NCBI GenBank assembly: GCA_017311185.1
Contig: JAESUZ010002608.1
Location: forward strand, 372,001-436,000
Length of the DNA: 64,000 nucleotides
Reading direction: 5' to 3'
From: Proteles cristata cristata
Taxonomy: Eukaryota > Chordata > Mammalia > Carnivora > Hyaenidae
Position 1 is the stretch's first letter, and every line of letters begins with the position of its first letter. The notes beneath the pieces were generated by a model. That model had not been told where the DNA came from and ran no database searches. It worked only from the letters and a program-made list of their open reading frames with translations. Positions 57,164-64,000 of this stretch are shown here, piece after piece. Both the position numbers and the translations under genes were made by a program.

Positions 57164-57602
57164 AGAAATACAATGGGCTTTCAGAAATCCTCCTAACCAA
57201 GACCTGACTTCTGCAGGAGCAAAAGTCAATGCAAAGGCCTGGGGAGGGGGCCAAGGGAACATGCCCCACCCACGTTGGAGTATAGCAAGTAGTTTTGTGT
57301 GGCTATGGTTCAGTGTGAATTTTGTGGGTGTGAGGCAGGGGTCAGCCTTCTGCTGCTCTTAAAACTTTTCTTGTTCTTTATTTTTTTTCTCTCTCTCTTT
57401 GCTAAAATATAGTTGTGAAAACGGTTATGTCCTTGAGCTAGGCGAGAATTTTAGTGTCATTCTTGAGGGTTTATAAAAGTACTTGAAACTGTAATCCACC
57501 CCCATAAAAAATAGTATGTGTAAAAAGTGAATGGTCTTCTGTGAAAAAAACATTTAAAGTCATCACAGCTTTTTTTTTTTTTTTTAAGAATAGTGAGTAT
57601 TT

Positions 57603-57651
57603 TGGAAACTAATTTGACAATAAACTATTTGTAAAAAAAAAAGAAAAAAAA
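57603..57651 (+). mobile_element. Extremely truncated young L1 insertion
   Basis: Only the last 30 bp of the young L1, GGAAACTAATTTGACAATAA then ACTATTTG, and an A-tail. The perfect 17-bp duplication AAGAATAGTGAGTATTT at 57586-57602 and 57652-57668 proves a real insertion. The same end is seen at 39585-39617. Confidence 0.94.
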
Positions 57652-57747
57652 AAGAATAGTGAGTATTTAATATCAAAGAGTACTCTTTTGTTTAACTTTC
57701 AAAAATAGTTACCTAGGATCATTTCTGTTTTGAAAAGAAGTCTTCAA

Positions 57748-57923
57748 GATGTCTGGGTGGCTCAGTCGGTTGAGCAACTAACTCTTGATTTCAGCTCAGG
57801 TCATGATCTCACAGTTTGTCAGTTCAAGCCCCCCCATTGTGCTCCACACAAGGGGCGTAGAGCCTGCTTGGGATTCTCTCTCTCTCAAAATAAATAAATA
57901 AACTTAAAAAAAGAAAAAAGAAA
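57748..57923 (+). mobile_element. CAN-SINE, body shortened
   Basis: GATGTCTGGGTGGCTCAGTC head and AAAATAAATAAATAAACTT tail. Flanks AAAAGAAGTCTTCAA and AAAAGAAGCCTTCAA. Confidence 0.93.
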
Positions 57924-58148
57924 AAAAGAAGCCTTCAACTGGTTTCTAATCTATAAATGTAATCCACTGTGACCTAGTCAATGCTAATGAAACAGCCATA
58001 TTTGAACAGAGAGTTTTAAGGTTTTAATAGTTTTAAGTTTTAATAGTTCCCAAAGAGAGAATAATGAATTGTCATGGATTGTGCACTGGGGCTTAAGATT
58101 GCCCTGGGCTTCTCTTAGCCTCCTTACACATACAAATAGTACAAAGAA

Positions 58149-58286
58149 GGGGCGCCTGGGTGGCTCAGTGGGTTAAGCGTCCGTCTTAGGCTCAGGTCAT
58201 GATCTCACAGTTCGTGGGTTCGGGTCCCTCATCGGGCTCTGTGCTCACAGCTAGCTCAGAGCCTGGAGCCTGCTTCTGATTCTGTG

Positions 58287-58328
<42 letters not shown>

Positions 58329-58360
58329 AAATAAATAAAACATTAAAAAAAATTTTTTTT
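58149..58360 (+). mobile_element. CAN-SINE
   Basis: GGGGCGCCTGGGTGGCTCAG head, long CT run (58291-58326) and CAGAAATAAATAAAACATT tail. Perfect duplication AATAGTACAAAGAA at 58135-58148 and 58361-58374. Confidence 0.96.
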
Positions 58361-58786
58361 AATAGTACAAAGAATTTAAGACAGGGGCATTAAGGTCCCC
58401 TAGGGAAAAGCTTTCCTATTCTCAGGAAGAACAAACATCTATCAGGTATGTCGTAATCTCCTATTGACACTTGGCTAACCTTCAGCCCAAAATGCAAAGT
58501 AAAGTAGAGCTAATTCCAGAAAGCAAGTTTAAACAAACAAGCCACCAGTCTACTATACCTCTGAGAAGCCTGATTTTCCTACTTAGCTCACACATGTGTT
58601 GTTTGGGAAATAGGAATACCACAACTCTGAGACAGGTGACGAAGCCTTTGTTTTGAGAGGCTGTAAGGCTCACAGCAGCTATTTGAATACTGGTATTGAA
58701 AATATCACGAATTCTGTTGCCTGACTTTTCTAGAGCGAGCTGTATGGTTCTGCCGTCTTCATGGATTTTCACAATATATGAGTTCA

Positions 58787-58972
58787 GGGGTGCCTGGGTG
58801 GCACAGTCAGTTAAACATCCGACTCTTAATATCTGCTCAGGTTGTGATCTCATGGTTGCGAGATACAGCCCCGCATGAGCATGGAGCCTACTTAGGATTC
58901 TCTCTCTCCCTCTCTCTGCCTCTCCACCCCTCTCAAATTAAATATTTAAATTTAATTAATTAATTAATTAAA
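58787..58972 (+). mobile_element. CAN-SINE, body shortened
   Basis: GGGGTGCCTGGGTGGCACAG head, GCCCCGCATGAGCATGGAGC body and a TAAT-repeat tail to about 58972. Confidence 0.9.
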
Positions 58973-59026
58973 ACTCCTGGAAAGAATATAGGACTTAATT
59001 AACTTAAATCATCTTTGTTTATTTAG

Positions 59027-59182
59027 TTAGAAATTTTTAATGGTTTGATTGATTGATTTATAAAGTAAGCTCCCTGTCTAGCATGGAACCCAACATGAGG
59101 CTTGAACTCATGACCCTGAGATTAAGACCTGAGCTAAGGTCAAGAGTCAAACACTTAACCAATTGAGCTACCCAGGTACCCC
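59027..59182 (-). mobile_element. Short-form CAN-SINE, antisense
   Basis: ATTGATTTATAAAGTAAGCT, CTTGAACTCATGACCCTGAG and GAGCTACCCAGGTACCCC. Short form with the head intact. Confidence 0.85.
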
Positions 59183-59217
59183 TTTATTAGTTTCATATTT
59201 TTAAAAATTATAACTAA

Positions 59218-59414
59218 AGGGATGCCTGGGAGGCTCAGTTAAGCGTCCAACTTCGGCTCAGGTCATGATCTCACAGTTTGTGAGTTTGAGCCCCACATCA
59301 GGCTCTGTGATCTCAGCTCAGAACCTGGAGCCTACTTCAGATTTTGTGTCTCCCTCTCTCTCTGCCTTCCCCTGCTCTCTTTTTCTCTCTCTCTTGCTCT
59401 CAAAAATAAATAAA
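59218..59414 (+). mobile_element. CAN-SINE with small head deletion
   Basis: GGGATGCCTGGGAGGCTCAG then TTAAGCGTCC, and CTCAAAAATAAATAAATTG tail. Confidence 0.92.
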
Positions 59415-59513
59415 TTGCAACTATAAAGCTAACAAACAACTCCTCTTATTTAAATCTCTTCTTTTTGTTAAAATAGGAGATTTGTAGCTCAGGTAAAGAA
59501 AAAACAATGTCAT

Positions 59514-59745
59514 GGGGCACCTGGGTGGCTCAGTTGGTTAAGTGTCTGACTTCAGCTCAGGCCATGATCTCACGGTTCGTGGGTTTGAGTCCCTCATCAG
59601 GCTCTGTGCTGACAGCTCAGAGCCTGGAGCCTGCTTCTGATTCTGTGTCTCCCTCTCTCTCTGACCCTCCCCTGCTCACGCTGTCTCTCTCTCTCTCTCA
59701 GAAATAAATAAAAACATTAAAAAAATTTTTTAATAAATAAATAAA
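59514..59745 (+). mobile_element. CAN-SINE
   Basis: GGGGCACCTGGGTGGCTCAG head, TCTCAGAAATAAATAAAAAC and a TAAATAAATAAATAA tail. Confidence 0.94.
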
Positions 59746-59852
59746 TAATTTTTTAAAAAAACATAATAATAAAAATACTGGAGAATCTGAGTGAATAGTA
59801 TATGTGAATTCTTTACACTCTCAAGATTTCTGTAACTTTAAAATTGTTTCTA

Positions 59853-59932
59853 GGGGTGCCTGGGTTTCTAGGGATTCTCTCACTCCTTCTCTCTCTGCCC
59901 CTCCTCCCTCTCTCAAAATAAATACACTTAGA
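59853..59932 (+). mobile_element. Internally deleted CAN-SINE, about 80 bp
   Basis: GGGGTGCCTGGGTTTCTAGG passes straight to GATTCTCTCACTCCTTCTC and AAAATAAATACACTTAG. Flanks AATTGTTTCTA and AATTCGTTTCTA mark an independent insertion. Confidence 0.85.
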
Positions 59933-61192
59933 AATTCGTTTCTAAATAAAAAGTTAAGATTAGTGATATAATTTTACAGGGAAATAGAGGTGATGACATA
60001 AGGAAGCTAAATTCTTGATTAGAGCAGTAACTCAGCAGATTATTTTAAAACTGTTCTGGCAAGAAAAAGCAGTATAAACATTTTTTTGTAAAGTGGTGGT
60101 AACTACCAGAAGAATACAAGTTTCTGCACAATGATGTTGAAAAACGCTGTAATTTTTTATTTTCCTTAAAGAGAGGCCCCATGCCTCCCCTTAAATGTTT
60201 AAAAAGATAAAACAAGAAAAAAGGCTTTTGATAATTATTTTAAAGATAGATCCCATTGGCTGCTCTAAGAAGAATGAATTACAGAAGGGTAATTGTCAAT
60301 AACTTTACCTTGCCTTTTGCCACTAGAGAAAATAATACATAATAGCCCTGTGGTAAGTTTTTAGGGACTGTTTCCCAAGAGAGAGTATTAAAGACATAAA
60401 GCAGCACCCTACACATTGTATAAACTAGCACATGGAGTCAGCATGATAACCTGGTTTTATCTGCTTACTTAAGATTTAAAAAAAAAAGAAGCTTCCCATA
60501 CTGATGTAGGTCACTGTACAGGAAAAGTCACTGAGCAAAGCCTGATATGGCACATGCCCAAGTTCTAGGAAGGCTCCAGGATGACAAGATTCCACACTGA
60601 CCAAAGATTTGGAGCAGAAGGACAGCCCTGGGTCCACAGTAAGACAACGAGCAAATTCCAACAGCCCCAAGACTTCCCCTAGTCACTCTGCAGGCAGAAC
60701 AGAGAGGCCCTACCTACTGTGGTCACAGGGGAGGTCACAGGGGAGGGCTGGGATGGAGACTAGGAAGCTGGCCTAGACCAAGCACTTTGAGAATCAGAAA
60801 GCCCTGATCAAAATTAGGATGTAGACAATGTATAGAGACAGGTTGGGTTGCACACCCAAGTGAGGAGCATGAGAATCTCTTAGAGTGGGAGGACTTCTAT
60901 CTCTTCTGGAACAGGTTCTATGTCACCTGTGCATGCCCACATCTGGAAGACATTGATTCTGTCAAAGACTGGGATTTTTCCTCTACTGTGTCCTAGCTGC
61001 TTCCCTGGAGTTCTGGAATCCACATCCATGGTCACTCTTATTCTGGCAAGGTAGTATTTACATTAACATGATAAATTACACAGCACTGCTTAACCATGCA
61101 GGCACAAATCAGGTATGTGTAGGGAAGGGTGGGAAAGAAACAATACACCTATGTGCTTCGCATCGGGCAAACTCAGTTAGGGGTCATTATTT

Positions 61193-61400
61193 TTATTTTT
61201 TTTAATGTGTTATTTATTTTTGAGAGAGAAAGAGCACACACAATTGGGGGAAGGGCAGCAGAGAGAAGGGGACAGAGGATCAAAAGTAGGCTCTGTGCTG
61301 ACAACGGCAAACCTGACGCGGGGCTCGAACTCAAGAACCGTGAAATTATGACCTGAGCCTAAGTTGGCGCTCAGTCAACTGAGCCGCCCAGGCGCCCCAT
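61193..61400 (-). mobile_element. CAN-SINE, antisense
   Basis: TTTTTTTAATGTGTTATTTA start, GACGCGGGGCTCGAACTC B box and GAGCCGCCCAGGCGCCCC end. Confidence 0.93.
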
Positions 61401-61432
61401 GGGACGATCCCAATTTTAAAGAGCACTGAGTA

Positions 61433-61565
61433 GGGGCACCTGGGTGACTCAGTGGGTTCAGTTCCGACTGCTGTCTCTCCCTGTCTCTGCCCCTCACCGC
61501 TCATGTTCCCTCCTCTTTCTCAAAATAAATAAATAAACTTTAAAAAATGTTTTAAAAATATTAAT
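61433..61565 (+). mobile_element. Internally deleted CAN-SINE, 133 bp
   Basis: GGGGCACCTGGGTGACTCAG, CAGTTCCGACTGCTGTCTCT, then the CT and tail parts. Most of the body is absent. Flanks AAAGAGCACTGAGTA (61418-61432) and AAAGAACACTGAGTA (61566-61580). Confidence 0.93.
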
Positions 61566-61909
61566 AAAGAACACTGAGTATTCTCTTTCAAACAGATCCA
61601 CGGAAAGTATTTCCATGGGACATTTGAATAAGATTATGTACAAAGTGTGTACTGACTCCTACCTTTTCTGGAACACCTACTTAATTTGACCACAGGCCTT
61701 TCCACTTCTATGGAACACTTCTCTCTCGGGCGTGTGACAGCCCTTTCCTGGTTGTATCCCTACATGTCTGTCTTTATTTCTCTGTCCTCTCTCCTCTCCT
61801 GCCTAAACAAAGGTATTATTCAAGAGTGCTTCCTTGGGAACTTCCTATCTTTTCATTCTTTCTTCTTGAGTGACTGTCAACCACTGCCTTTAATTGTCAC
61901 CTCTGCGCT

Positions 61910-62135
61910 GACAGTAATAACAGCGGACAATCGCAGGGACTCACCACCCACCGGGCTAATCTCTGTACTAATCTCTGATGGGGTAGACGTGGTTAATATC
62001 CCATTTTCATGGAAATGAGGAAGAAGCACTGAAGCTTGGTGGTGGGGTGGGAAGAGGGAGGTTAAAGTAACCTGCCACCTAAAGTCACACAGCTAGTCAG
62101 GAGCGCAACAGGGATTCAGCCCCAGCCAGTCCACC
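61910..62135 (-). mobile_element. MIR SINE relic, antisense
   Basis: TTAATATCCCATTTTCATGG, AGTCACACAGCTAGTCAGGA and CAACAGGGATTCAGCCCC match MIR in reverse complement. Confidence 0.75.
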
Positions 62136-63494
62136 TCACAGCCTCCGCTGGTAACCAATGCCTTTCGGTATTTCATGCTGTTCTCTGTACTCTCTCACCA
62201 AGACAGCTCACAAGGGGCCAGGGCCATCTCCTTCATACCAGCCCCTGAGACCTAGAATGCTGACCACCAGTCTACTACCATAGCACCCTGAAGGTGCCCA
62301 GTGCCATCAGCATGTTGACCACCAGACATCAGAGAACACTCACTGCTATGTTTGCACTGGTTACTGAAACAAAATACTTCCAAACCCTGCTGCCTCGTAC
62401 CCTGTCTCCTTACCAGGACCCTCCCCCTTCCAAGACCTCCCATGCCCACTAATCCTGGCCTGGTGCTGTCGGGTGGGTGGGGGCAAGGGCTGGGTTGGAG
62501 ATTTCAGGGTGCTGCTGGCCTTGGTCCTTGCCATTGCTACCCCTGTGGTTAAATATTGTTAATATCGGCTCTTCCTCTTCCTCCTCTTCCTCCCTCTCTC
62601 CCCACAAACCAGTTCCTCCTCCTGACTTCCTTATTTCTGGGCCCCCATCTCATTCTCCAGTTCCTATTACATGGAGCCTCCCCTGAGCCCCTGCACCCCC
62701 TCCTCTACTGCTCACCTTCAATTGGTTGCTTTGCCCTGTGGCTTTGACCTCTACTACCCCCTACTCCTCCTCCCTCATCTCCTCCTTTCTCTTCCCTATG
62801 GCCACCGCTCTGGAACAGACCCCCGGGCCCAGTTTCCATGGCTCCTGCTAGACTCTTCTTACCCCGCCCCTTCCTCCTCCACAAACTTGAGGCCAAAGCC
62901 TGCCCTCCCTACCTTGATTCCTCATGGGAATATACCTTCCAACCAAGGTGGTGACCTTACCTCTGCAAATGCCATCTCAATTAGAAATCCTTATACAGAA
63001 AAGGTATTTCATAAATATTTATTAAATTCAGTCAGATGACACCCACTTGTGCTTCCAAAGTTTTCAACCATATCTGATCACAACCTTGTCCTTGAAACAT
63101 GAAAGTTATTCCCCTCTGTGCTAACCACAGCCTTGCTTCCTCTATCCCGAGCGGGTGGAGGCATCACAGGAGGTCTCCAGCAGGTTCCTTTCTGCCCATT
63201 TGCTCCCGGGCCTGGCCAACAATCCCGTCTGCCTGATTCCCAAGCATTCACATGTAAGGCACCATGCAATGCTGAGGGCTCAGCTGATGGTAACACCCCG
63301 CAACTACCCTCAGGAGGCTCATGACTAGAGCTGAAGGAGAAAGATATTCACACGAGGGGTCAAATGATGACCCATCATCTACTTCTGGCTCTACAAAGGA
63401 CCCACACAGACAGCAGTGCTGGGACAATCTCGCTGGGCCCCAGCCTCACCGAGGATTCACAGAGCTTTGGGTCCGCACACTGTTTAACAGCTCT

Positions 63495-63670
63495 AGCAGC
63501 TCGGGATTGTTGCTTAACAGTCTGCCACTCAGTTCTCATCTGTAAAATGAGATAGTAAGCAAGCTGCCTCAGAGGGTAGTTGTGAGGCTGAAATGAGTAG
63601 TGCGTGTAAAGCATTTAGAACAGGTGTGCAGTCACCGAGTGTGCACAGTAATGTCAGCTATTATTGTTTC
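63495..63670 (+). mobile_element. MIR SINE relic
   Basis: CAGTTCTCATCTGTAAAATG, GTTGTGAGGCTGAAATGAG and GTGTAAAGCATTTAGAACAG are the MIR core in plus orientation. Confidence 0.88.
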
Positions 63671-64000
63671 CATTATTTGACGTAAAGTATACAGAAAATT
63701 AGAGGGGAAAGATACCTTTGCAAAGTATCTCTCAGGATTTCAGATACCTTCTGAAAGTAGAAGGCCAGAGGAAGGAAAGAAGTATAAACAGAAGGTTCTT
63801 TCCCCGCTGACCTTTACGCAGCCCAGACCTCATTTCTGCCCTTGGCCCCAACCACTCCTGCAGGTAAGCATCGGTGGCTTGGACCGGTCTGAAGACAGAG
63901 GCTGCGGCTCTCACGCCGCCACAGGCCCCTTCCTCTGCACAGATGCGCTTACTCAGTCAGCAACGATTTGCACCCACCCTGCATCAGCCTCGTGTAAGGG

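Noticed and set aside
62560..63000. C-rich stretch that might be a promoter or PSTPIP2 exon 1
   Set aside because: It is a CCT-rich run with very few CG pairs, and no reverse-strand start codon leads into a matching donor.

Overview
This is a mammalian nuclear DNA window of AT-leaning intronic sequence packed with interspersed repeats. The dominant repeat is the tRNA-Lys-derived CAN-SINE of carnivorans in its cat-like form: a GGCGCCTGGGTGGCTCAG head, a GGTTCGAGCCCC B box, a CT-rich segment and an AAATAAATAAA tail. About 60 copies are visible. The host is therefore a feliform carnivoran (cat family or a close relative). The species cannot be fixed from the sequence alone.

The one real gene is PSTPIP2 (proline-serine-threonine phosphatase-interacting protein 2, also MAYP), on the minus strand. 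Eight consecutive coding exons, exons 2 to 9 in my numbering, lie at 24661-24561, 20455-20378, 17746-17712, 15109-15003, 10619-10557, 3328-3230, 2665-2620 and 1695-1616. They join in frame with AG/GT borders and encode about residues 12 to 214 of roughly 334, which is most of the F-BAR membrane-binding and actin-binding domain. The first coding exon (about 11 codons) is not visible, so it should lie beyond 64000. The last exons lie to the left of position 1. Everything from 24662 to 64000 is then most simply intron 1, at least 39 kb long.

The introns hold, besides the CAN-SINEs, fragments of old L1M elements (about 7.1-9.4, 15.8-16.7, 28.1-31.5, 36.3-40.0, 41.5-42.1, 45.6-46.6 and 55.1-56.7 kb), three 5'-truncated young L1 ends, MLT1 LTR pieces, MIR and L2 relics, two MER5A-like hAT relics, microsatellites, and one decayed processed pseudogene of PSMC1 (26S proteasome ATPase subunit 4) at 52.7-54.2 kb. 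Many insertions keep readable target-site duplications, so their order can be reconstructed. The clearest cases are a three-layer SINE nest at 33.5-34.0 kb and an L1 / MLT1 / SINE nest at 36.3-40.0 kb.

I found no second protein-coding gene, no functional RNA gene, no CRISPR and no novel enzymatic system. The window's interest lies in the PSTPIP2 exon map and in its retrotransposon history.
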